DNA of 64,000 nt from Ridgeia piscesae (lineage: Eukaryota; Annelida; Polychaeta; Sabellida; Siboglinidae), in contig JAODUO010000072.1 in assembly GCA_025642075.2 (NCBI GenBank), forward strand, positions 527,501 to 591,500, in the 5' to 3' direction. Every line of letters starts with the position of its first letter. The stretch's first letter is position 1. Under the pieces are notes generated by a model. It was not told the origin of the DNA, did not search any database, and was given only the letters and a program-made list of their open reading frames with translations. Made by a program: the position numbers and the translations under genes. Shown here in pieces: positions 1 to 53,949 of the stretch.

Positions 1-283
1 GACAGACCAGTGACACAGCCCGGCTGCGTGTCATGACACACCAGTGACAAGCCCGCTGCGTGTCATGACAACCAGTGACACAGCCCCGCTGCGTGTCTGA
101 AAACCAGTACCAGGGGTTTACACTACAAGCCCCGCTGCGTGTCGTGCCACACCAGTGACACAGCCCCGCTGCATGTCGTGACACACCAGTGACACAGCCC
201 CACTTGTGTCGTGACACACCAGTGACACAGCCCCACTGCGTGTCGTGACACACCAGTGACACAGCCCCACTGTGTGTCATGGT
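1..283. repeat. About 35-bp minisatellite, window start
   Basis: Tandem copies of a unit containing CCAGTGACACAGCCCCACTG and CGTGTCGTGACACA, about 8 copies, the first ones with small indels. The array leads straight into a dispersed repeat whose second copy (20800-21200) carries a single related unit, so the array probably grew from that element. Confidence 0.85.
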
Positions 284-390
284 GTTAATGGTTTTTAGGT
301 CATCAAGATCACTGTTAAGGATCAAAATTTATCTTAAGGTGCAAAACTGGTTTTAAGAGCTCTTAAGGTTAGTGAAAACTGAAAAGGTGC
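284..390 (+). repeat. Dispersed repeat D, copy 1
   Basis: GTGTTAATGGTTTTTAGG, then ATCACTGTTAAGGATCAAAA and TTAAGGTGCAAAA, match 21050-21130 in the same orientation. The family is not recognised and no coding sequence is seen. Confidence 0.7.
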
Positions 391-647
391 CCTGGATATT
401 TCAACTGAATCATGCTGTCTTCTTCAACAGACTGATGTGTCACATCACAATTTATTTATGACCATTGTCTGCCAGGGGAATAATTTACCTTTGCATAAAT
501 GAGCTAGCACATTCTAAGGGATGGTCGGTTGGTCGTCTCAGTTGGAATTGAGTTTTAATGGGTGGAATATTTTTTTCATTTTTTTTTAACTCAATGAATG
601 TACCAGTGACTCATGTGACACATAGGTATGGTTGTGATTGGTTGTAG

Positions 648-42266
<41,619 letters not shown>

Positions 42267-45200
42267 CATGTGTCCGCTTGGTGTGGTTCCGCATGGCTGA
42301 CCACAAGTCCAGGAGAGTGACAATAAGTTGAATGAATTGAGTCAAGTAAACTCTTGATGTTCCACATGGCTACCCGTCATCAAGAAGAGCAAGAACATGA
42401 CATTACGGGAAATGAATGAACACTTGGTGGTTTTGTATGGACGCCCGCCATCATGACCGTCTGAAATATGAAATTGTCCTCAACTTGGGGAATTATTTAT
42501 GGAAATGTGATATATAATTCCACGTGATTTGCTATATGTAGATAATCATGTCAGAATTTAAATTTCTACAGAATATCGTTTATACATATCTGTGTACTAT
42601 GATCAGTAATGAAGTGGGACGCTACACGGAGTGAATTCTACATAATGGATTATATTGCCATCTATTTAATGAATGCACTTAGCAGGCAGCAAGGGCTACA
42701 AAACATATACACATTGTGAAATGAACATACATAATCAGATTGTATACATAATCAGATTACAGCTAAACCAGAATTCGTTGACTACACTGAAACACATTTA
42801 GTATGTTTCATTTTCTTACGATAACGTTTTTTCTGTTTAACTTCTATAACGTTAAAGTTGATCCTGTAAAATTAATCTCAGGAACAGCATAAGATGCAAA
42901 GTTCCATGTGTGAATGTTCTATGTGTTGCTGTGTTTGTAATGTCACCAAAACATTGACAAAGTCATTGCTTCCGTGTAATCTGTCATCTATAAATCATTT
43001 GGGTGATGTCCGTATATTATTGAAAAATAACATTGTACATTGATGCTTAGATACACAATATCAGCACCCAATTTAACGTTTGCATTTCGGCTGGACATCA
43101 CAATTTCTCTTTGTTTAAACCTGGCCCCAACATGTTTTAGTTTTGTTGTCTTCCTCAAATTTGCCCAGTTGTATGTTTTTCTTCTTAAATTTCCCTGATC
43201 ATGGTCGTGCTAGACTCCAATCTGCATTTGTGTTATGTCTTTTTACAAGATGGAACGTTTCTGGGAGGTTAAGTTATTACACCGTATACAGCTGCTCTGT
43301 CTAAGTTGTCCTCAACTTACAAATGGAGGCCAATTTTACACTTTCGAGTCCATAGTTTGGCTACTAATAAAAATCCACTCTTTGTGCATTTTGTTTTCAC
43401 AATATTGAGTTCATAAATTTAGTTCATAGTATCTTGGGAATGGAGCAATAGTGTAGTTGTCTCCTAAGAATGTTTGTAGGGGTGTATATACTATGGATAC
43501 TTGCTATATAGAACGTTTTGGAACCCGACCAAACTGTTCCATATGTCCAAAGTTCCTGATGTGTACATAAAACAAAGCTGGGTATATTGGGGGTTTCAAG
43601 GTTGTTCCTATTCAAGGTTGTTTGAGATGCTGTTTAATCAGCTAAGCTGTGATCATTGTTCCATTGAGTGACACATCCACGGATATGATAGCAGAGTTGT
43701 GTAGCCTGTGATACGTTTATTGTGTTGTCCATCCCAAAGATATGCCAGAACGGACATGTCGTCTGTGATTCCGTCGTCTCTGGGCCGTGCCTTCCTTGTC
43801 TTATTTAACAGGTAACTGTATGTAGAAAATACTAAGCGGTGAACGTACATTATTGTAAATGATCTGTTTAATTTTATGCCATAGTTTTATTGTGTGGATC
43901 GTCAGTGTTCCTGTCAAATTGTAAGCTGTGTACATCAGAGACACCAGAATTGCACATTTTATTTTGATCTACTTGTAAGATGTAAACATAAAATAACTTT
44001 GTTTCAGTTAGTAAAATGTTGATCAGCACATTTTAATATGCCTAAGCTGTAACCTATTCTAAGGATGACATTTTCTGTAGATGGTATATCTTCACAGGTT
44101 GTGTTGTTTATGCTTGCATGTATGTAAAATGAAATAATAATTTAACCAGTCTGAATTGCGACACACGTGCGTGTGTAAGTATATACTAATTATTTGTAAA
44201 TTATTCATTGTGAACAGAATTACGACTTGTTAAAATTAACTTATGATTAAATATTTACAATTTACGGTGAAATATAGCATAGATCCTATATGAACTAAAC
44301 ACCATTTTAGATCTATTTTTAAATACATATTATATACATTAAATGATTCAAGATTCAGTTTATGTTGGTGTCATATTTTGTGGAATTGGCCAAAATGCTC
44401 GTTCAGATGTTGTGGAATATTCTTTCATTTGTGAGTGATCCTATGCACATAAATCGCACATTTAATCGGACAAAATACCTTGCTGTTTGCCTGGTTATGA
44501 TCAATTCGTGGGCAGGTACTTTTAAATTTTCTTTTAGAAAAATTACTATCTACATTTATTTAATTTATCAAGTATAGTACTTTTTATCAGAATAAAAAAA
44601 TTGCAGGTATCACGCATGCATGAATCATGGTTTCCCCCTTTGTTGAAGTGGTGGAATTATTGAATTTGTGTATTTATTATGACACCTAATTACTATTAAG
44701 TTCATTACAATTAGTTGTCTGTAGATAGTTCGGTATGTTGGGTACACAGCGACTTTATGTCAGCCGGTTGTAAGGATCTGATTGTATCTAACTCACCTAC
44801 ACTAACCTTATCATTCTGGTTTTGTCACAACTTCGGACGATTTGTGATATGTAATTGGGGTATTATTAAATATTATGCATATGATATGTATGCAGAAATA
44901 TGTTTGATGTGTGTTTGTTTTACTGTAGATCATTACTGTTTAAAGGTACAAAGTCTAATCTCCTTACGGAACACGGCGACATAATGGCTCAAAAGCATTG
45001 GACTTTCAAACCCGAGAACCTGAGTTTGAATCCAATGTTGCCAATTCTCAGTTCCTGTAGTGGAATTGATAGATACAGTTTATATGATATAACATGAAGC
45101 TACAATTAAAACAGTTGTCTATACGAACCATGTATGGCTTATAAACTCGCTATGGTATACAAAGACGGACTAACTTTGGCGTATATACACACGCATACAC

Positions 45201-46600
45201 ATTCTATTCTATTTCAATGCCATATGTGTTTATGTCCACACGTCGGTATTAAAAACATTCCATATGTTCTTGGTCTTTTACTATTTAGTTCCTTGCATGT
45301 CACATTTACCAAACGTTTTGAAAGATATCACAAGTATAGACCTATCAACAATGGTTTAAACTGAAGATGTCTTGGTTTCGTGGGTGTTTGTCAAACAGTG
45401 GCTTGTGCACGTGCTACCTGTAATATCGTACGCCCGCATGGGTAGATGTTTCATGGGCAAACATGAGCATATTTACGCTAAAATGCACACAGTTTTATTA
45501 GATATGTCAATAGCTCACCAATACACGCACGCACGCACGCACGCACACACGCACACACACACACACACGCACGCACTACAAACAAGCATTCGAATGTGAC
45601 CACCAAACATTCGAATGTGATCACAGAAATAGGCGTTCGCATTCGAATGAAGTTACGCATTCGCTTTGGAATGCAATGGTACACACTCGTTTACAAGCCT
45701 GGAAGGAAGACGATAGTTTATATATCATCGTCTCGTAGACGTAATTAGTCTGTCTCCATGTGACAAGACAGCAAAACAACAAAAGAGCGCAGGGAAGTAT
45801 CAGTTGAAAAAAAGATAATAATTACACCAAGAATGGGGTACTGATGATTTATGCGATGTGGCACTTGCATACCAAATACAGGTAGCTAGTTATGTGCTTA
45901 CAACAAATGCAGTAGTTGTATTGCTAAAACGAGTTAAGTTTGCTGGCCGTTTCCCCATTTACAAGGCGAGAGTTAACAAGGAACCAACGAGCTCACAATG
46001 TCAAGTGAACACGTAAATTAAGTCACTGCAGTGCTCCGCGAAGGTTGATCGATTTTGTAACTATATGTGGCCCACCATTATCAGATATCAATCGATTGTG
46101 CCTTTAAATATATTGACACAATCAGTGGCTGATTTGTGAAATGTATTTATCATCCGGCTGTGACGTTTTCATGTATGTAATTATAATTATACACTTTTCT
46201 TTTACCGCTGCTATTTCTGTCCCTTTTGCAGAGAAATTAGTCCACTTGGCTCTACTTTGGCGATTTGGTATCTGCAAAACTTGTTTCTGTCCTCTATGTA
46301 GATAGTTGGCTGCAGGTTTGTATTTTGCTCACTTACGTAAACGTCTTAGATACTGTTGTTTGTTCAGAAGGACAGGTGAGATTTATGGCAGCCGATTTGT
46401 GTTTTCGTTCTTTCGTCAGCGCCCACGTCGCTCTGGTGCCTCTAAGCCTCCATCTCCCCGCTCTCATTCTCCAGTCTCTGTCCCATTGCCAAGTCAAATG
46501 TAACACCGTTCTCACAGCTCTTTCGCAGTCTTCAGCATCTACTTGTGCTGGGTTCATCAAGACCGGTGTAGTGCTGACTCCACTGCAGCGGACTCTCAGG
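42267..46600 (+). other. NBEAL 3' UTR and intergenic DNA
   Basis: No supported coding exon. AT-rich single-copy sequence follows the stop codon. The first clear AATAAA is at 43366-43371 and another is at 44591-44596, so the 3' UTR may be 1.1-2.3 kb long. That is inferred from the signals only. A tRNA-like SINE head lies at about 44980-45055 and a short CA/CG-rich run at 45529-45572. Confidence 0.5.
44980..45055 (+). repeat. tRNA-like SINE head or tRNA pseudogene
   Basis: GGCGACA and TGTTGCC could form a 7-bp acceptor stem around CTTTCAAACCC and a B-box-like GAGTTTGAATCC. The T stem does not pair, so this is not a functional tRNA. It resembles the head of the SINE at 2405. Confidence 0.4.
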
Positions 46601-46619
46601 CGATAGGTTCAGTTGTCGC

Positions 46620-46790
46620 AGTTTACTCGAAGTTATTATGTTGTTTCAGTTCAATAAGGTATATAAATAAGGAACTTGTTATAGATACTGGAGGTTATGT
46701 GTGTAGGGTCATAACCTCGCAGTAATTTATGCGTGCTGGATGCTTCTCAGAGAAATCGAGATTGTGTTTGATTGAATTAACACTTATTGG
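46620..46790 (+). repeat. SINE body, truncated copy 3
   Basis: GTTATAGATACTGGAGG and GCTGGATGCTTCTCAGAGAA match the body of the two copies at 2405 and 21545. The head is missing. Confidence 0.6.
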
Positions 46791-47305
46791 GCCTTCAGTA
46801 GGCCGAAAAACGTTCAGTCAGTCGTGTGAAGAGCATTGCACAGTTCTATTGGATGTCGTGCAATACAAGAGCTTACCGTTTGCGCTGTAGGCTACTACAA
46901 TCGTTCCACGTGTTCAGTCCACGTGGGTTCCGATCGACCACTGTATTATTTGCTTCTCAACCAACTAGGGTATTGGTTGTAAAGTAGACGACGTTGTTTT
47001 ACACATGTGCTTGTTATGCGTTTTGAAATAATAAAAACCCACACTTGTCACAAATGGATGCGCCCAAAATGCTATATTACAACTTGGCCTAGTCATAGAA
47101 AAAATTGAAATTGAGCAAAGGTGACACTAAGCTCAATGCATTCGGTTAATATTTTGTAAATAAATAACTGAACCCTAAACTCTAGAAAAATTACACATCC
47201 TTTATTAAAAAATAACACTTGGATCGAGCGGTGTTCTCATCTTGCCAACGACTCAACTAGCTGCGTGACGCTGTCGAGCATTTTGGGAATGTCCCGAATA
47301 CGACG

Positions 47306-47428
47306 TCGTGTCACACAGCCTATGTTCATCTACCACGTCCTGTCACACCGCCTATGTTCATCTACCACGTCGTGTCACACCGCCTATGTTCATCTACCAC
47401 GTCGTGTCACACCGCCTATGTTCATCGT
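47306..47428. repeat. 32-bp tandem repeat, about 4 copies
   Basis: The unit is CTATGTTCATCTACCACGTC then GTGTCACACCGC. Confidence 0.9.
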
Positions 47429-48725
47429 GCAGTTATAAAGTGCGCAATGAATGTATTTAGACCAGTTGTGTTTTTCGTCGTATACAATTGGGAAGTCGAC
47501 CTCAGACGACCGATTGCTCGAGGGTCGGAGTACTGCACGTGTAGGCGTCAAGGTCCTAGAAGAATCTTGATAACTTCCTTCTCAATGCATCGTCTTCCCC
47601 TGCGACAACAAGTTTACACGACATCAGAAATGCTACCTATATGCCAATTTTGACAGTATAATACGGACTCGCGAAATATGTCACGTGGTCACAGTTAGCG
47701 AATTTTTCATTTCACCGTACAGAACAGTTTGCATAAAAAGCATCCTCAACGTATCAGAAAACAATTGTTGGTAGGCTCGTGTGAGTGCTTTTGTTACGAT
47801 TACTATGCTACGTAGCTTTAATAAAGGTAAAGTTATCAGAGAACGCTTTGCGGTAGAACACTTCACGTATATTTACACCAAATGTACCCTTTTAACGAGA
47901 ATGCCTCGTGTACAATTAGCTTACAGTGCTGCGCTTTGGGTACCGGTGTGTTCCGATTAATCATCTTTTGTGAAGTGACATGTGAAAGTTTTAACTGTAC
48001 TTTGCTATTGAACCTGCACCATAAAAACAACAATAATTAATAATAAATAGCTAAAATTTAGATAATGTAAATTAACTATTGTACCGAATAAGTAGAAACA
48101 GATAGTTGTTGTTGATATTCTATAATGCTACACGTATTCGTACAGTGCTTAACTGAAAACCGATTAATGTGGAAATTAGTTTATTGATTATAATCGAATC
48201 CCATTCACAGTCCCTCATAGTAATCGAACTCCGTGCATGGTGGTTATGAAGGTGAACTATGAACGAGTATTGATTGAAGCAATCCTGCTCTTAAGCCTAC
48301 ATTTGGAATCCAGTTCCGGTACGTGGCGGGGCAGAGCATGTAGAAAGTTCCACCACTAGAATGACAATAGTCAGCTGTACGAAACAATGACAGGAACAAG
48401 CAGAGACGTGTACTGTCTTCTTTGTACACGAACACAACCGGGCAGCCATTTTGAGAAGGATCTTTGTCGAGTTTTGTTCTTAATTGCTTAAACTGACACA
48501 ACACGTTTGATGAAACTTGCATAAACGTGTTTTTTATGACACTGACTTAGCAGCAACGTCTCGTGAAATTATTTTTAAAAAGGTTAAAAATGTGAAGTAA
48601 ACTTATTCTTAATTCCTTTGGTTGATGACTTCGTGTAATGATCGTATTCACTGTCTCGAAGCTGTGAACCACGAGTTGCCCCCAACACGCTGCGAAAACT
48701 CTATTTCCGGTGTCGACGAGGGAAA

Positions 48726-48918
48726 TCAGAGAAGAATCTGATAAATGCGACTGTAACGAGCGCATCCAATCGCAGCGTGCAAGACGACAGAATCGAAGCA
48801 GATGGCAGTGAAGCGGTCACGGCTTGTGATACTCGCTCTGCCGTCGATATGGCGCGCCGTTTGGCAAATTTGATATTTTCCATCTTTGGCTTCGCTGATC
48901 TCGTGGCCATTCATCCGG
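48726..48918 (-). CDS. Candidate last coding exon of the neuropeptide precursor (weak)
   Basis: This is a guess from splice logic. On the minus strand an acceptor-like ATGTCTTTAG at 48919-48928 is followed by an open frame in the phase needed to continue the coding exon at 50501. It gives RMNGHEISEAKDGKYQICQT and about 40 more residues to a stop at 48726-48728. I see no recognised domain. Another open frame overlaps the same bases, and the pyrimidine tract is poor. It could equally be noncoding. Confidence 0.2.
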
Positions 48919-49560
48919 CTAAAGACATTACGACTACGTAGGGGTTCATGAATTTCCGATGAAGTTATAATCGGAAGCAAAACATCCCAGGAGGCGACGG
49001 GAAGCCGAGAATAGAACTTTCCCAACCCACTCGTGTTGAAAGTGCATTATATCATAGAAAAACAGAAACGTGGGATGTGTCTTGGATGATGACATTATTT
49101 GGTGATGTAGTCGTTGCGGATGAGGGAAATGTCATTCTTACTAGATGGCGAGAGAGAGCATCGTCTGGACAACGTATCAGTTATCTCGCCGATCTTTCGG
49201 TGAAATGTAGGAGTGGAGATTCATGTATGTAAACCAGTTTTACACGCTGCGTCATCGTGATTGTTGAACGCAAACATCGTTGTTCCTATCTAACGTCTTT
49301 ACACCAAAACGCTTTATAAGGCAAACGTATTACGTTTGTTTTCTCCATCTTGCGACAATAAGAAGATATGATTCCTTTTGTTATAGCAGTCGACATTCGT
49401 TACGAACACTTAGCATAAACATTCTTCTAATTGGACCAATTTGCACATCAATCTTCGTTCAGGATTTAACACTATACTTCAGCATGTAGATACAACATTC
49501 CGTTCAATTAGCCTATATCACTGAGAGAGATAGGTAGAGAGGTAGATGTGTGTGTATGTA

Positions 49561-49785
<225 letters not shown>

Positions 49786-50104
49786 CCAGCAAATTAAAAT
49801 GATTAAGACGAAAATCGTAGAATTTGAAAAATGACGTTTCACAGCGAAATTGTGACGTTTTTTGATGAAGCCTTACCGTGAACTATGTGGCAACAGCACT
49901 GGAATATTTAACACATACATACTGTTTGCATCTATTGCTTCCTGTTGTTTGCGTAATAGTGTGTACAGTAACCGTGATTCCGTGTCCAGTATCAGTCTCA
50001 TCAGCTCATTGCTTGACAGCGCTGCACTGCAAACAGACGAAGAGGTCTCCGTCATGGAACTGACACGAACAGAACATCGTGGTTTGAATGTATCATGTAT
50101 AATT

Positions 50105-50256
<152 letters not shown>

Positions 50257-50500
50257 ATTTAATTTATTTGGTTCACAATTATTGCTCTCTTAGTCTCATT
50301 TAATTATGTTTTACATACGATTTCAAATAGTCACAAATATATCACTTTTCTGCGTATTCGTAACTTACATTGCTTTAGAAGACTATGTAAACATCATTGG
50401 ACGGAGTCGTACCCTGGAGACCAGTCTTTAATTAACGGTTATTATTACTACTACTATTATTACTATAGGCTCTTTGTACACATCACACTCGGTGTCTTAC

Positions 50501-50724
50501 CTGGTTCGTCTGACGCCGCTCTGTGCCGGCTGTGACGTCCTCTTGCCGAAGCCGTGACTGAATCTGTCGGCGGCGCCTATCTGGAAGCCGCCGTCAGAGC
50601 GCCGAAGTGATATCGAGCCGGGAGAGCGAAAGCCGCCATCAAAGGGTCCGTCCGATATCGAGCCTGGAGAGCGGTCAGCCCACGCCATCGACGACACAAG
50701 CACAAGAAGTAGCACCGGCTTCAT
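50501..50724 (-). CDS. Allatotropin / ETP-type neuropeptide precursor, main coding exon
   Basis: This is a secreted prohormone for an amidated myoactive peptide. It starts at ATG 50724 with a signal peptide (hydrophobic residues 4-12, cleavage likely after A16 in SSMAWA). Dibasic RR at 41-42 and GKR at 60-62 release SDGGFQIGAADRFSHGF with the Gly as amide donor. The last 14 residues match the earthworm excitatory tetradecapeptide pattern GFxxGAADRxSHGF-amide, which belongs to the allatotropin family. Residues 18-46 contain a near-duplicate of RSPGSIS..DGGF. The exon begins just after an acceptor (CCGTGCAG, exon from 50726) and ends at donor ACCAG|GTAAGA in phase 2, so the precursor continues in another exon that is not securely located. 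Receptor and function are known from the family only. Confidence 0.88.
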
Positions 50725-50909
50725 ATCTGCACGGACAGGACGGGTACATTAGACAGGTTCGTTCTGTTGGCAGACGACGGAAAGTAAACGACATCAAGAA
50801 TGCCCACTGTGCATAAACAATACGATGTATACCATTTGAATGCCCAACGTGGACACGGCAAATGGTGCCCACTGCTAGCATATTCTTTCACTTGCTATTA
50901 TGATTACAC

Positions 50910-50951
50910 CTCCTCCTCCTCATCGTCCTCCTCATCATCATCATCATCTTG

Positions 50952-50986
<35 letters not shown>

Positions 50987-51132
50987 GCTACTACTACTAC
51001 TACTACTGCTGCTGCTATTACTACTACTACTACTACTACTTCTACTACTACAACAACAACAACAACAACAACAACTACTACTACTACTACTACTCTACTA
51101 TTACTACTACTACTACTACTACAACTACTACT

Positions 51133-51222
<90 letters not shown>
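50910..51222. repeat. CTA trinucleotide microsatellite
   Basis: CTA/CTG/CAA triplets, about 90 units, with a pure CTA block at the end. It lies in intron 1 of the neuropeptide gene, about 185 bp upstream of the coding exon. Confidence 0.95.
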
Positions 51223-53625
51223 TAAACGGTACTAAACAATCAGACTATCGTTGTTGTCAACACGTCGTATGCGTTGCATAGTATATTGCGTAAACATCAA
51301 ACATTGTTCACAATATTATAGGCCCCATTATATATTTTCGAACGTCCGACAAGAAACATACCTTGCTTAAATCTGCTTTCATTTTATCAACAAAAATTAA
51401 TGTTTGTTTTACGAGTATTTGTCTTTCAAGACCCGTTCATGACGATACAATTCTAGTTCTCCCACTAGGAACACGCAAAGAAACCCGTGGAAACGCTGAT
51501 CCCAATAAACGATAATCCCATATACGAGGTACATGTGGGTTAATTGATATGACAATCTTTAATAGTTCTGCAAGAATTAACAAACAACAAAGGCATCGTC
51601 GAGTAAGGTAGCATTTAAATATACATGTTTTACCAATATAATACATGGTATGTCTGACGGCTGTAGACAGCTGTGCCTAATCTAATGAAGTTTACTGAGT
51701 CGTGTGAACTGCATCAAGCTAATGTATCGTGAAGTCTGGGAGAAAATTGGTCGAACTGCAAAACTACGTAACTCTATCGGGTTCCAGGTACGGCCATTTA
51801 TTGTCGTCTTCCTAGTCGCATCCAGGTGCCGTCTGTGAACGAACAGTCGAGCCGTGCAGTGCGGTGTCAGTGAATGATGCACACAACATGCATGTCTGTC
51901 ATAGATTGTTGTCACTATATCTTAGCAACTATTGCTTCCTTACAGTTAAGACACTAAGCGTGAGAGCAGGCAGTCAAACTGTATTTCACATTCAATCTGT
52001 GTTTCGTCGCAAGGGAACTGATGGCGCAATCAAAAATATATAGAGACTGATATTAGATGTAGAGTTGTCAATGTATAATGCTTGAGTAAACCTTAAGATA
52101 ATTCGACAGATGTTTGCCCTTGAATTAATGAACGTATGCATGTATAAAACTAGTCGACATAATGCGTTCAAAACAATTCTGTAATGCATTATTCCATTCT
52201 GTAATGCATTATTCCACCACGCATGTACTGTCATGCACCACGCATGTATTGTCATACACCACGCATATATCGTGAAAATATAGTCATTTGTGCGTTCATA
52301 TTCTCTGGCGTAGGCGTGATTATCTGAAATAATGCTGTAATATTGTAAAACAGCCATTTATTTATTTATTTATATGCAATATGTAATTAACTGTATCTCA
52401 TATTATGCATCGATTATGACCTGGTGTGGAATTGGAATAGCGTGCATTCCATAGAAATTGTAAGAAAAACAACTTCCTGAACGAGACAAGCGATCGTTGA
52501 TGAGTGAATTTTTAAGTTTTGATAGATGTATTACAAAGAAAAAAGTATTGATTTGCTACTTGTGATGAAAGTTTTTACAAGTGGTAAAGTACGATTGCTG
52601 CCCGCCCACACTTTATTGTAACAACCGGAAATGAAAATTGTATAGACTATTCTATAGACAATTATGTAGAAAGTTTTGGTGTGGGATTGCAGGAAAGCGT
52701 GGCTAGTAAGCCGGAAACGAGCTTGCGCGCTGGGAATTTGGGAAAGGTCATAATGCTACAAATAAACGTTCGCTTCAGCGAGTTTCTGTTACTCCGCGTG
52801 ATTACTGCATTGTTACGCATTTTGTAGAGAAGACGCGTCACTATGGCGCGTGAGTTTGGGTTATCATTGGCCGCCATATCGCAGCAAGTGTTGTCGATTA
52901 CGTTTCATGTCGTTATTTCTCCAACTGATACAAATCGACGCTCTCAGTAATACTGTCAATGATCTGTAACGATCATGCGGCCAATTGCCTTTCTTGCCGG
53001 CTCGAGGGTCATGCGATGGAGTACTATATCTGATCACAACGCCGGTCCGTTGCCGCGGCCTAAGTAGCCGATCGATGTTGCTTGGCGTCGCTCGTAATAC
53101 AACCATCGGCTTCGTGCTCTCATTGCCCAGTACGTACTGCGTGGTAACCGTGTAGCCCGGGCCGATCCTCCAGCATGATCGTATAGATCATGGGGCAAGC
53201 ATGTCCTCGCAAACACAATAGATAGACCCATTAATACTTGGACATGAATTCCGGTAATTATAGTCCACGCCTCGGGTAGAAGTAAATTACGCGGTGTTGA
53301 TTTATCAATACGTCAGGACCAATTACTGGACATAGACATTGTCACACTTGTGTCGCTGCTGCAATTACTGGGTTCATGATTTCATCAGGCGAATGTGTAG
53401 TTTGCTCCCACAGGCGTCGCCCATCATGTTTGTGACTGGCAGATAATACAGTCACTTAGACTGCTTCGTAACCCTGCCCTCTCGATGAGACAATAGTTGC
53501 GTTCGAGGGGAAATGTTCTGCTCGATGTATCTCTTGGCACTGTTGTAGGTCTCTAGGGGATTCAGTTGCACTTTATTGGATGACTAATTGCAGATCGAAA
53601 ACCGCAATTGCAACCAAACATGGAC

Positions 53626-53833
<208 letters not shown>

Positions 53834-53949
53834 TAAATAAACCAGGGTTAGCACGTTTTTTCCGCTTTGTAGTAAAACTTGTTTTCACCACAATAATTTT
53901 ATTATACGCCACAATAATTTGAAGCATTTGCTGTCAGCACTATGAATGA

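Noticed and set aside
44980..45055. Functional tRNA
   Set aside because: The acceptor stem can pair but the T stem cannot and the D arm is poor. Better read as a SINE head or pseudogene.
46265..46606. Short frames on both strands (65-113 residues)
   Set aside because: No recognisable motif or matching splice sites, and both strands are open by chance in a GC-richer patch.
48244..48522. 92-residue minus-strand frame
   Set aside because: Possible exon of the neuropeptide gene, but no convincing acceptor and no family resemblance.
50800..51281. Poly-Tyr, poly-Thr and poly-Leu frames
   Set aside because: CTA microsatellite in intron 1 of the neuropeptide gene.
52660..53231. Three overlapping minus-strand frames in a GC-richer patch
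   Set aside because: No domain, no splice support, and mutually exclusive frames.
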